A stretch of 64,000 nt of DNA from Solenopsis invicta (taxonomy: Eukaryota; Arthropoda; Insecta; Hymenoptera; Formicidae), in NCBI RefSeq assembly GCF_016802725.1, contig NC_052679.1:3472001-3536000 (forward strand), in the 5' to 3' direction. The notes under the pieces are model-generated. The model did not search any database and was not told the DNA's origin. It was given only the letters and a program-made list of their open reading frames with translations. A program made the translations under genes and the position numbers. Every line of letters starts with the position of its first letter. The stretch's first letter is position 1. Below, piece after piece: positions 51,706 through 63,688 of the stretch.

Positions 51706-52649
51706 TCTTGCTCTCGTTACCGAGTTCGGCAGCGCGGTCCTTCGTCGTTACGTCAAAGTCCGAAGCCACTTGGTCTCCGAGGAGCGTCTCAGAACAGTGC
51801 AGATTTCAAGGCATGAAGCAATTCTTGCTTGACACAGCGTTCCGAGACGGGATTCTTCGATTCACGTAGCGATCGCTCGACACGTGTGGCTTCGATCTCC
51901 CTTGTTCGTACACAGATTGGAAACATGGAATGTCATATAGCAACAAAAAGATTACTAGTCGCAGTGGAAAGATCGAAGGACCGCGCCGTGGCAACTGATC
52001 CCGGTGACAATAGTGCAGCTCGCTCGTGCGCGCAGCCGTTCTACGATTTCATCGCTATTATAATGATTATCAATTAAAATACGCAATAATTCCTAACATC
52101 ACATGCTCTGTGGCTTAGAAAATATGTATAGCTGCGCTGGAAGGCCCCCGAACTCGCGTATCCGAACGTTACACGATTCGCAGACGTCAGGCGCACGTAT
52201 AGAAGTATATTTTACATATGTGTATATATGTATATATATGCGTATGTATGTATATCTTTACAATAATTATCGTTATATTAGATTCTGTAAATGTATAATT
52301 ATGTAGTTATGCTACGATTAATTACGGTTGCGGAAGAGGGGCAGGTATTTGGAAACAGGGGATCATCCAAGAGGATCATGTACGCAATATTTTTCGTCTC
52401 CTTGTTTTGACACACACGCTATTTCTCGCGATTATTAAACTTCAAGCAACACACGATTGAACAGTAAAAACTAGCTTAAAAAACCGTAAGCTGACTCTTT
52501 GGAGAATTTTGAAAGTTAATTTAGGTCCCGGAATTGTAGGTCCTTTTCCTTTTTATATAAGCGATCTGTCGCATCCTCATGCACATCGTTATTTCAGATT
52601 TTAATTCGCACAGATGTACGAAAAAAAACACTTTATGTATAAGGATAAG

Positions 52650-52651
<2 letters not shown>

Positions 52652-52708
<57 letters not shown>
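52652..52708. repeat. (TA)n microsatellite
   Basis: About 28 TA units. Confidence 0.97.
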
Positions 52709-52712
<4 letters not shown>

Positions 52713-53165
52713 TTATATATGTAAATCGAATATTATTTTTCTGGTGGAACAATCGATGATATCGATTAAAAGAGTGATATGCGTTAACGTTCATTGATCG
52801 AAGAGGACCGAAAGATGACACACGCATATCAGACACTGGTCCATAATTCGACAGCCTTCTCGTTCTTAATTGTTAATAATGATAACGATTGCGCGCGATT
52901 ATGTACTTATTTTTTAAAATGTAGGTATGCTTTCAAAATTAACGCGCACTTCCCGTGTTGACGCGCGCATATAAGTACACATTTGATGTAATGTCGATAC
53001 ATTAAAGGCAAGGATGTCGCGAAATGGTTTATATAAAATGCATCGGACAGATCCGAAATGGCAATGGTCTTACTGTCCGCGATTTTTTATTTACCTCGAA
53101 TTTTATTTTTGATTACCTGCCGAGGATTAAGTACATAACGCCGGATTGCAAGAGAGTATTTCGGG

Positions 53166-56100
53166 CTAGGTCGCAAAGTCTACCTTGTCCCAGGTCATCG
53201 GGGATAAGTCGGACGACATCTTGAAGTCAGAGTCCTCCATGTTAAAGAGATCAAACGAGTACTGACTGCTGCCTAGTAGCGGGTCATAGATATCTGTGGT
53301 GGATGACAGACTGATTGACGGATTGGTATGATGATTCGATGATGACATTATCGAAGAAGATGGTGGCGATTGCGGCATCAGAGAATCCAACCAATCGGGA
53401 TCGTCCATATCCATCGGCATGTCACAGTCTAATTGACCAAAGTCCATTGGATCTAATGTTTCCAAGTCCAATCCTAGTTCCTAAAAAATATAACATTTAA
53501 TTTGAATAATTGCGCTAATTTCATCTGTAATAATATATTTTGACGAACTCTCTAAGGAAACATACTTTGAGATCCAAATTAGCATTGTCCGAGGAAGTTA
53601 CTTCTTGTGGCGGTTGAGGATCCGGAGAAGATTGTTGCACCGACTGTGGACTGAGTAACATTGCAGCATCCAGGTCGGCCTCGGAGGATAAAAGATCTGT
53701 GTTGAAGGAGTTCATATCCTCCTGTTGTTGTAGTTGTTGGAGTGTGTCAGGTAACTGAATGGTGAATGCAGTTAATGGCAATGGCGGCGGTGGCGGTGGT
53801 GCCGGTGTTGACGGGCTCGAACAACCACTCTGAGACACCTCCATTGGTATCGGACTGATCGGACTTATCGGACTCGCGGCCGTAAAAACTAATGACTGAG
53901 TTGGACTATCTGCTGCCGCGGTGAACACCAAATTCTGTTGTAGCTGGCGATTCGGAGTCGTCGGAGTGGCTGGATCTTGTGCGGCACTTGGTGGTAGCTC
54001 GCCATTCTTGATGAGAATCTCTAATACGTCATCAACTACTTGACTTTTTATGTGACTCTTTTGAACCGGTTCTATTTTGACCTATAAGTAAAATGCGTCA
54101 AGTAACAAGATTAGAAGATTACAAGATCAACAGCATTAGAAGAAATTGAACTATAACCTATTGTATAATATTGATTATACACAGAGAGAACAATTTAACT
54201 AAAGTATTTAAAAATTTAGCAAGCTATAGATCTAAAAATAATTTTATTAAACTATTAAAATAATTATGAAAGATATTCAAACGTGATGAGCAATGCTGTA
54301 AAAACAGTTTTGTCATTCTACTCACTAGTTTGAGCTATATAATTTTCATAGTCGAACAAAATTATTTTCAGATCTCTGTATCTAATTAAATTTTAGATAC
54401 TTTTGAAAAGTCATTCTTTGTGTATAGAATTATATTATAATACTCATTTTAAAATTATAATTTTGTTCTTTCTAGAATATAAAATAATCGTACCTTTAGC
54501 AACTTAGCAGCTTCGTCATACTGCGGTGGCGGCGGTTTAGTATCGTCAGTAGTAATTGTTTGCTGTTGTTGTTGTTGTTGTTGCTGCTGTTGTTGTTGAA
54601 CTTGCGCTTGCGCAACAAGAGCACCAAGCAGCGAACCATTTAGCTTGGTTGGTTTCGCCAGATTCAGAACGATAGCCGTGGGTATTTGAACAGTAGTGCT
54701 GTTTTTGGATTGATTCTTCTTATTGTTGATCGCTGTCAGAGTCGCGGAGTCAAGAATGGCAGTTGCGTTGTTTGGTTGCGCTTGCAGAAAAGCCGCGAGA
54801 CTCGCCTTCGCATTAAATTGTTGAATTGTAGCTTGTTGCTGTTGCGTTAGTTGTTGATTTTGTTGTTGTTGTTGTTGCTGCTGCTGTTGTTGCTGTAAAT
54901 GCTGAAGTTGTTGCAATTGTAAAGCCAGTTGCTGTTGTTGCATTTTATTGTGTATATGTTGTTGAAGCGCCAGCTTCTCAGCGCGCACCGTGGCCGGCTG
55001 TGTTTGACGAATCTGCTGGAGCTGTTGCTGTGACTTGTACAGTTCACGCTGTAATTCCTCTATCCGTTTCCTCTGCACCTTGATAATATCATCTCCTGAA
55101 ACACAAACTGCGTCGTAAAAACATCCGCATGTGCCATCTTTCGAATCAATGGTCTCGCTCGAAAGTCTCATCGTGCCTCTCGTGCATACACTACACACTT
55201 AAAGCGGCGCTCAATCTAACGAGGAGATATCGAGATGACTTTTTACCTGGTGGACTCAATGGATCGTCGTGTTCGCTATTGTGGGGCGAGGAGGTACGTG
55301 GACTGTTTGGCTCCTCCTTCACGATAGCACACGGACTCTTAGCCTGAGAGCTGGAGTCGTCCGTTGCCATCGGGCCAGGTGTGTCCATCAAGATATGACC
55401 CATGTGCGTCACGTGCGGTCCAGTAGAGTTGGAAGTCGAGTTGTTGTTGGACGACTCCGTGAAGGGCTTCAATCGCTCAATCAGCTGTGGTTTCGAGCCC
55501 GACACCGGTAGATTTCGACGTTTCAGTTCCACCTTGAGATCGCTCACTGTAAACGCAATACACAGAATTATTTTCCGTTTTTCGCAACGGATCTTTCGCT
55601 CGTATCTTCGACTTCAATATACCTTTCATCTCTTCTAATTTCCCCAAAGGCCTCAATAGAGGCTGCTCCGAAGGATTGTTCGAGGAATTCGACGGAGCTG
55701 GGCTGGCGGCGTTCGCGCTACTTCCGCTCACGCTACCAGCATCGCTCGCGCCGCTACTTGTGAGCGATAGCGGTTTTTGCGCGGCCGGCAAGATGATCTG
55801 TGGATACTGATTAAAGAGAAAAAAAAAAAATTCTTTAATTTTGTATTTATATATATTTGAGAAGCAAATATTTGAGAAAAACAATTACGAGTTTTTTTAA
55901 AGATAATAAAAAATAAACACAAATAGTTTTATCTGAAATCACGAGATAAAATAAATACATAGTATATAATTCCTTTCGCTTGCAAAAAACTTTGCTATAA
56001 TGCTTATGCTATTACCTTGTGTTGCCACTCGAGTTGCCATTGGAGGAACAGCTGTTGCTGCTGTAGGAGCAACTCGTAACTGGTCTCACCGGGCTGTGCA

Positions 56101-59100
56101 CCGCCGAGACCGGAAGTACTAGACGATGACGACGTTTTTTGAGCGTTTGGCGGACCCTACAGCAAAAATCATAAGAAAATGTAATTAAAAAAACGCAATG
56201 AGTTTGACCATTTGCAGGCAACAGCCGTAATGCGATTCGCAATCCGAATAAACCCCGCCTTTATTCATCTCGTTTTACGTAACGCTACCCGCGATCCGTG
56301 AACAGATTTGAAATATATTTCCTGACATCACTGTCTGGTGTCCGGTACATTGGTGAAGAGGAGACCAATGTAGGTAGGTGACGTAGCTCCGGTTCAGACC
56401 AGGCCGAGTGATAAATGATACATCAAGATGTTTTCTGCGCCCTCATTTGCACGCCCATTCCCGGCTCGCTTTCACACCGGCCACGCTATATCTCGGGTGT
56501 TTTGGGCCGTGCGCTGTTCGGGGCCCGGCGGCTCGATTCGGCTCGGCATCTATCGGAGCCCGGGGGAGAAGGCCCCTCGCAGCCCGCTCCCTGGCTTCCT
56601 CGCTCTTAGGTGCAATTAGCGCTCGAATTACTCAGAGCTAACGAGGTGGGGTCTTGAGCCCCTCCTCCCCCCCTCCTCTCTCTTTCTGTCTGAGGAGATC
56701 GCGAGAGTTAATCACCCGATACGATCTCCCTCCGAGACTCCTCCGGGCCCCAAAGTCGGGGCTCTCTGCGCCTCTTCGCCGCTCTCTGCGGCGACCCACG
56801 GAAGCTGAGATTCACGGTCCGTGCTCCGTGCTCGTTTTTACCTCGTCCTCGTCCTCCTCCTTCTTCGCGATCATCTCTTCTTGCTCTCGTGCCTTTTTGC
56901 TCGTCTCGTCTTTTTGCCCCGCTGGTTGCCACGCCGAAATGCGGCCCTCCGTTAGCCCACACTGGCGGGAGTGCACTCTGCCACGGGAACTAGTTTGTAG
57001 TGCCACCCAGCAGTCCCGGGTACACGATAATTATCGCGCACCTCTGTGTACACTTTGGCCGGTATCTCGGATCGAAGACTACTTTGCACCTCGCGTTTCA
57101 CCCGCATATTGAACTTACTGTTTTACGATTGAACGGAGCATTTTCGGTAAAATTTTTTGGCTCGAGTTTACGCCGAAGGATAATTCAAGCTTAAACTAGA
57201 AAATTTTGAAGAAATTGACGAAACGTGAATACATAGAAAGAACAGTTTTGTTGAAAGATCTAAAAATTTGATCAAATCTGAAAATAGTTTTATTGGACTA
57301 TTAAATTCATTATGTAAGATGTTCAAGCTCGAAGATAACGATGTAAGTAGTTTAGATATTCTGGGAAATATTTTGAACGTTCTACGTAACTATTTTAATG
57401 GTCCAACATAATTATAGCTAGATTTTTAGATACTTCGACAAAATCGTTCTTTCCGTGTACTAAAAGTTACGTAAAAAAGAGAAAAGAGAAGCAGTGACAT
57501 TTCAATAATAATATCTATTAATTTTCAGATCAATTAATTACTAAATTAAAACTTGAAATGATTTGAATTCGAATGAGGTATGAGTAATTTAAATTGCTTT
57601 CCTTTAAATATTTCTGTAAACTACTATTTTTTTTAATATGAAAAGAGCATGAAAATAGCGTGCTAATTCTTGATCGGCAATGAAACTGTCCATTACACAA
57701 TATCTATTACGTTTAACAATTCGTGCGATGAATCGGTGGAGCGTGGACAGTGATGTCAGAATCTCGCGATGCTCTGAGAATACCCTTTAATAACTTTCAT
57801 CGCGATTCAATGGCCGTTCTGTGAAGATATAATGCCCCACGTAATAAAATCGATACCTCCCGACGAGAGAGCCAACAGTATCATTCTGCAACTCGGCGAT
57901 AAAAGAAAAACGACGTACGCTCTCGCGCTGCTCTCCTTCGTGCAAGTCACAGAGAATGACACAGTTGTTCTCGTCGCCGAATTGTTGACACAATAAATTG
58001 AAAGCGAACTTACTTTATACTCATGGAACTTGATCGTACGAGTCTTGGGCTGGCTCTTGGTCTTCGACTTCTTTCTGTTCTTGTCCTTCCCGGGAGCGTC
58101 GCTCCTTTGGCACGTGGTGGCGGCGGCGGCTATCGGACTTGGCTGGGGCCGCGGGGTGATCGCCGCCGGCGGCGGCGCCGGGGGCGACGCTATCGAGATG
58201 TTGGACAGGGGGCTCAGACTGGACGTCGTCGAGCCCAGGGACATTGGGCTCGGCGCCGGCGCCAATGGTAGGAGGGTCGTCGACGGGCCATTCGTCGTTT
58301 GGCTCGCCTATTAAAAGAGGGAGAGATATCGTTCAGTGGTTTTTTCAAACTACCACAATACAACCGACACGCGGTATCGATCGCCATCGACATAATTGTC
58401 GGCGGCTTCCTAAATACCGAATTGTGGAGTTGTCGTTGGGAGTCACGATTAATTTTCGTCGCGCTTGATTAATGCTTTCATTGGCCGCCTACATGGAAAG
58501 AATAATTTTACTGTAGAGTCTAAAAATTTAGCTAGATACAAATTTAAAAAAATAATTTTATGTTGCTCAAGTGTGGTAATGTGTTGCTACAATCTTGACA
58601 TTTTAGCAACCAAGTCAAACGTCCAATACAATTTTTTAAAATGGTTCAATATAATTATTTTCAGATCTGTATTTCAGTAAAATTGTTTTTTCCGTAATAG
58701 ATGTTTAGAGAGCTCAAAAAAACTGGACGGAAAGAATAATTTTTGTTAAAGTATCTCAAAATGTAGCTACAGATTTGTGAAAATTCTGTTGGTCCATCAA
58801 AATAATTATCAAGTTCAAGCACAATGAGTAACGTTGGAAAAAGTTTTGACATTCTAGCAATCAGTTTGAACGTTCCAATTATTTTGATGATCTAACAAAA
58901 TTGTTCATTCCGTGTAGATACGCGTGTATGTACATAAAGGGATATTAGTAGCCATTCTTGGGGCGAACTTACCTGCGTAGATGTGTGTTGTTGGCCCTGT
59001 TGAACTTGCTGCTGACCCTGCTGCTGCGTGCCTACAACGGTGTTGCAAAGTTCGGCGAACGTCTGTATCGTCGATTCCGCAGGCGATTGCTGGAAGACGG

Positions 59101-62100
59101 GGGACGTCGACGAGACCACAACGGCACCGCCGGTTGTTGGTATACTCAGGGAGACCGTGACGATGCCCGCGGAGGCCGCCGCGGTCTCCAGAACGTCTGA
59201 CGACCGCGACTCCAGCTGCGGCGAGGGCGCGCCCTCTGAGCTCTGAGAGTCATCCTCGAAAGTGATGTAGTGATCTGGGTGCTGGGGTTTTGTCACCTGC
59301 CCCTCGCAGGTGGCCTTGAAGGGAATGTGACCCTCTGGGGGAGGAATTTAGTTATGGAAAATCGCATTGATGTGCAGCATAGGCTATATCGAAAGGCTTC
59401 AAGGCAAATTGAATTTGACATAACATTACTAATGACTTAACTCTGGAATGCTACTTTATTTTTCTGATGTTAATATTACTCTGGATGAAAATTTACTCAC
59501 ATAATTAAAAATTGTTAAAAAATTTTGTTCTACTTTATAGGTTGCAAAATGTTACATTAACATTATTTTAATGTAAAAAGTTTTATTAAATGTTTTAAAT
59601 TTAATGAAAATTTTGAACAAAATTGCACTAAACTTGAATTATCACCTGGACGAAAATTACCCACATTAGCATTCTATGTAGTTAATGTAAAGTAAATCTT
59701 GCAGATTTTACGCTGCGATATTTGCAGATATATCTTTCATATATGTCCGTTTATGCGCTATTTTATTTTAGTAGAGGTTATCGCGAGATACCTTTGACCG
59801 CCCTCTCGATGGGCTCTTCAGTATGAAGGATGTTCTTCTGGATGAGCTCGAGCGGCCCGGGTCGATGACTGAGCTGATCGTTGAGCTGATCAGCTAGCCT
59901 GGCTTTCTTCAGCATTCGCTGTCGCTCGGCCAGACTCGGATCCACGTGACCTACATCCTCGAGGATGTGCTGCCGAACCAGCTCGTCCCTACCTGGTCTC
60001 TGCTGGATCTTCGCCTTCAGCAGATCACCCGTCTTCGCCCTCTCCAGCTGCTTCCGTTGCTCGTGAAACGCCGGTGGCGTCTTCAACGCTGCGGCATGCG
60101 GGAAAAAATATTTGTGTCTCTCATATTGTATTTTACTTGCTCGTTTGGACTCTATCAATTTTCACGCTAAAACGTCGCGAGAGCTACTTCGAATAGCATC
60201 GCAAGAAATCGAAACGGGGCTGTCATTGCCTTCCTATTCGTAATTTTAGATCGCAATTTTCGCTCTTTCGACCAGGTGGACTCTGCATTAAGGAAAAGAA
60301 AAGAGAAAAAAAGCAAACGCCGAATTTCTTAGTACACGACGCATGCTGCGGAACATCAATTTCCGAAACGATGGCCCTCAGAGGCGCCGTTTTGGTGTCA
60401 GCGTGACGCGTCCTCTGATTCCCGCATTCTCCAGCGCCGTTAAATCGGTGGATAAATGACCCCCGAAGTGTGTCCCTATCACTATTTCCGGACGCGGATG
60501 CGTTGCACGCAGACATCATTACGCGGAATAAAAGACACGTACCACCTACGGCCGATGTCGCGCGGCAGCGGAAATGTGAAAATACACGGACGCCCTGGTA
60601 TTTTAACCGCATGCCGTAAGTTTCCATCCAGCCAGTCGTGGAACGGGGCACTCCGCGTAGACTTTCTCTCCTCCCCTCGTCGCGGGTTTTTTTTAGCGTC
60701 TCTTCGAGATTAATCGTGGATGTAATTCCCCTGTGCGTCGTCGTGGTCGCGAGAGATGCAACGCGTTTCCTCGGATATTACTCTTCGGCTCGTTACGGAG
60801 AATTTACGGTACTTTTGCGAAGGTACGAGGGGCAAATGAAAAAAGAATAGGAGGAAGAAGTTTTTCGCGTGGAGAATTATCGCGCTAAATTCGCAGGATG
60901 CTGTAGGATCCGCTTATGAATCGATCTATAATTTGTATCTTTACGCAGCACGCATGTTTCGGTAGCAGTGCTCGGAAACAACAGATCGAATAGCTCGAAT
61001 CTTAAGCTCAAATGTCAAATAGTTCGAATTGCGTTCAAATTGTCTGAACTCACTTCACATTCGAAAGTGTGAAATTATTATAGTTCAAACCTAAATTTTT
61101 TTACTTTGGTCGCGTTCAGCGAACAGTTGAGTAAACGCTCAGTAATTGTTGCTTTTGGTTGGACTAGATCTCTAGATCTATCATAAATCTAAAAGATTAC
61201 ACCAATAGTTCAACTATTAATAGTCAACTGTTAATGCTAATAGAAAAGAAAAGACTCGCGAAAAACTGTTCCTGTTTTGCTGTCAATACATACTGCTTTT
61301 TCCAATGTTCTTTACTGTCCAAAATTCAGGCGAATTAAGATTACAGATCGAGCACTCGAGTTAGAGTTGTTCAAAATATTCAAACTAGATATTTATTTAT
61401 TTATTTTTTACTTTGCGAGCTATTAAAACATACGACATCTTCGACACGTTTGAAACTTTTTGTCTGAGCTTTTTAGTTTCTTGCTTTGAAATGCGTTACC
61501 GCGCGTTTCCGCCGTTTCCTTTTCGAAAACACCGTTATTTCCTTTTGAGAGCGAGATGTCAAATGCCCGATGAGACGTGCTCCAAGACGTCTGACGCCCT
61601 TGTGACGCCTATTCTAATCTCAGACAAACTGTCCGAGGGACGTCGTTAATTTGCTGCAATAAACGTCGCCTTCCGCGGTTGGAGTAGACTCAAGATTCGG
61701 GAAATAAAATAAGAAACTGCAGTTTCTACACGACGATTGACATGTCGGAAGAAAAACGTGTAAGTCTATTTGCATTTGCTCGTTGTACTCGGGATGGATA
61801 TAGCAATACGCATGTTGATGTACGATTTGGCGCACATCTCGCCGTGGAGAAGCGACAAATTTAGCGGGTATTTAATACCATCGTAAACATAACGTATTAT
61901 TATATAATTGCATTCGATTCCGTATTTATAGAACAATTTTCTATACGTTTTATTTTTCCACTGAACAACTTTCATCGTTTCCAATATTTAATATATTTCG
62001 CTTCGCCACAAGAAAAGTGACGCAAGTAAAAAGATATAAAACTATTCGGGAGAGAAAAAAAAAATTGCATATTTTAAAATTAATCTAAATTGTATTAAAT

Positions 62101-63688
62101 CGTAAGAAAAGACACAAATTAGAAAATAAAGATATAAAAATAAAATATAAAATTGTTCAAGTAAGAGGAAAGAAAATTGCGTATTTAAACAAATTGATTA
62201 ATTATTTAAACAATTAACTAAATTTTAATTCTCACAGTTAATCTCATAAATACAAAATAAAACAATATTTTTCAAATCGCAAATGATACGAGGAAACTAA
62301 GACGTTAACTTTCATTGATGATCTTCAAATAGTGTTGTTCAAATAAAAATACGAGTAACAGTAATAGAAAAAGGAATGTCGACGAAAGAAATTTTCCGGT
62401 TTTGAAAAACGTTTCGCAGAAACCTGTCAATTTTCGAGAGTAATGAATTTATAACGTAACCGGCTTCTGCGAAAACGGCTATTATTTTCAGACGTGCCGA
62501 CGTGTGTCCGCAGAGAAGGAGGGAGGGCTTGCTTTAAAGCCCCAGAAAGTCGCAGATGAATGAACCCTGCGCGGTATGGCAATACACGTGCAGTTTCGCG
62601 TGTGTAAAGTCGAAACGAGGCCTATCAAACCGCGTATTTTCATCATCCTGACGATATATACCGGGCGTTATAAACGCGCCGGGGCGCGCGCGCACGATAA
62701 CAAGAGCAATATTTTAGGGTGTGACCCAAATAATTACTGGATGCTCGTGCTCTCGTTCTGGTAAACATTTGGTACCAATCGTAAATCTACCGAGCAACTA
62801 GACTGCCGCTCTTATATCGTTGATCGCTTCGGGAATTTCGGGATCAAGCGCGCCATACGCTGCGCGAATGTTTTTACTTTTGCTTCTTCATTTACCTCGG
62901 AGCTGCATACCACGGGAATTTAACTCATTTTAGCTCGAGATACGGCGAGGAAGAACGATCGAATCATTTATTGCACAGACGACACGCTGTGAAAGAGCGC
63001 CAGAAATTTGCGATTGTTTATTATTATCTACATTTTACAAGAACATAGATGCAATACTAGACCTTGACTATTAAAATACATTTATAAATAATTAAAAAAT
63101 ATATACTTTTTCTTTTGAAAAATAGAATTTATTGTGACAATTTTCTAGGAGAAAAAAAACTGCTTTATTTTTCTTGTAGATTTGTGTCCTTTCGGAGTGA
63201 CCGATTTAATTGTTAAAAGATTAATTGACCGACTTGAAAGCGACCTAATTCGTTTCGCTTCAAAGCTCACAAAAAAACGATCGCTAATTGTCAATTTGTT
63301 TAATCGTTGCGAAGCAATTTACCACAATTTAGATGTGTCCTAGATATCAGTCCTATACTTCTTACGATCCTTGAGAACGGCGCGATAATTAACTCGTGCG
63401 TGTATCAATCGATCCCCACGTGTTAGCGAAGATGTTTTTAAGGCCGCAGAGACGGCAATGACGTTCAATAACGGTTGTAACGAAAGTTACGTCGATCGCA
63501 AACCATCGCAGCCATCGGCGAGGGTTTAACAGCCGCGAGTCGTACAGGCGCAATTTTCCGCGGCGCAAAGAGAAAAAAAAAAGTATGTAAACGGTGTAAT
63601 AAACAAGCGGATCAACACTTACGTGGCATGATGCCTTGCGCAACCAGCTGATTGATGGGTCGCCTCAGCATGAGCTTCACCTTCAACG
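53166..63688 (-). CDS. Mrtf: Myocardin-related transcription factor (MRTF/MAL), 5' end outside window
   Basis: Ten minus-strand exons join without frame breaks: 63688-63623, 60088-59792, 59334-58973, 58307-58014, 56156-56016, 55806-55623, 55546-55247, 55095-54494, 54081-53566 and 53480-53166, about 1024 residues. In order: RPEL1 (KLMLRRPINQLVAQGIMPP), RPEL2 (KAKIQQRPGRDELVRQHIL), RPEL3 (LNDQLSHRPGPLELIQKNIL), a Ser/Thr/Pro/Ala linker, basic KNRKKSKTKSQPKTRTIKFH, a Q-rich block (YELLLQQQQLFLQWQLEWQ), the SAP helices (SDLKVELKRRNLPVSGSKPQ), a leucine-zipper-like VQRKRIEELQRELYKS followed by polyQ, and an acidic C-terminus. Family knowledge: G-actin binds the RPEL repeats and holds the protein in the cytoplasm; on actin polymerisation it enters the nucleus and coactivates SRF. 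RPEL1 has Gln where the consensus has Glu. Minus-strand AATAAA lies at 53091-53086. Confidence 0.95.
54178..54425. mobile_element. MITE family 1, copy in Mrtf intron
   Basis: The ends TACACAGAGAGAACAATTT and (reverse) TACACAAAGAATGACTTTT form imperfect terminal inverted repeats that run on into AAAGTAT(C/T)TA. There is no ORF. It is a non-autonomous DNA transposon relic, related to the copies at 57.2, 58.5, 58.7 and 1.9 kb. Confidence 0.65.
56157..58013 (-). other. Mrtf intron with GC-rich island
   Basis: An intron of about 1.86 kb. Its part at 56400-57120 is GC- and CT-rich, unlike the AT-rich introns around it; the rest is AT-rich and carries a MITE. No exon supported inside. Confidence 0.5.
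57230..57460. mobile_element. MITE family 1, best preserved copy
   Basis: The left end GAAAGAACAGTTTTGTTGAA and the reversed right end GAAAGAACGATTTTGTCGAA match closely and continue through ATCTAAAAAT on both sides, about 40 bp of inverted repeat. Confidence 0.75.
58490..58697. mobile_element. MITE family 1, copy in Mrtf intron
   Basis: The left end TGGAAAGAATAATTTTACTG, the internal GTCTAAAAATTTAGCTAG, and a right end TTACGGAAAAAACAATTTTA (reversed) align with the copy at 57.2 kb. Confidence 0.65.
58725..58915. mobile_element. MITE family 1, copy adjacent to previous
   Basis: The left end GGACGGAAAGAATAATTTTT is followed by AAAGTATCTCAAAAT; the right end reversed reads CACGGAATGAACAATTTTGT. 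It lies about 30 bp from the preceding copy, in the same intron and the same orientation. Confidence 0.65.
60543..60627 (-). other. Candidate alternative first coding exon of Mrtf
   Basis: On the minus strand an ATG at 60627 opens 28 codons (beginning METYGMRLKYQGVRVF) and ends at a GTG|GTACGT donor at 60543 in phase 1. That is exactly the phase needed to enter the exon at 60088. An alternative GTAG|GTGGTA donor 3 nt earlier has the same phase. It would give an isoform without RPEL1. The ORF, donor and phase are visible; use as an exon is inferred. Confidence 0.25.
60628..63622 (-). other. Long Mrtf intron between RPEL1 and RPEL2/3 exons
   Basis: Part of the 3.5-kb intron bounded by a GTAAGT donor at 63622 and the acceptor at 60089. 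Mixed GC-rich and AT-rich sequence. Only the possible alternative first exon at 60627-60543 stands out. Confidence 0.5.
63623..63688 (-). other. Mrtf: Mrtf RPEL1 cassette exon (22 codons)
   Basis: This 66-nt exon encodes almost only the first RPEL motif and is flanked by phase-1 introns on both sides, so skipping it keeps the frame. Acceptor is TTGCAG|CG and donor is C|GTAAGT. Its first eight bases, CGTTGAAG, are the same as the first eight of the next Mrtf exon at 60088. Confidence 0.85.

Noticed and set aside
53024..53224. Plus-strand frame opposite the Mrtf 3' end.
   Set aside because: Shadow of the Mrtf last exon and its 3' UTR; starts at GTG or ATG without context.
58023..58314. Gly-rich plus-strand frames.
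   Set aside because: Antisense of the Ala/Pro/Ser-rich Mrtf exon 58307-58014.
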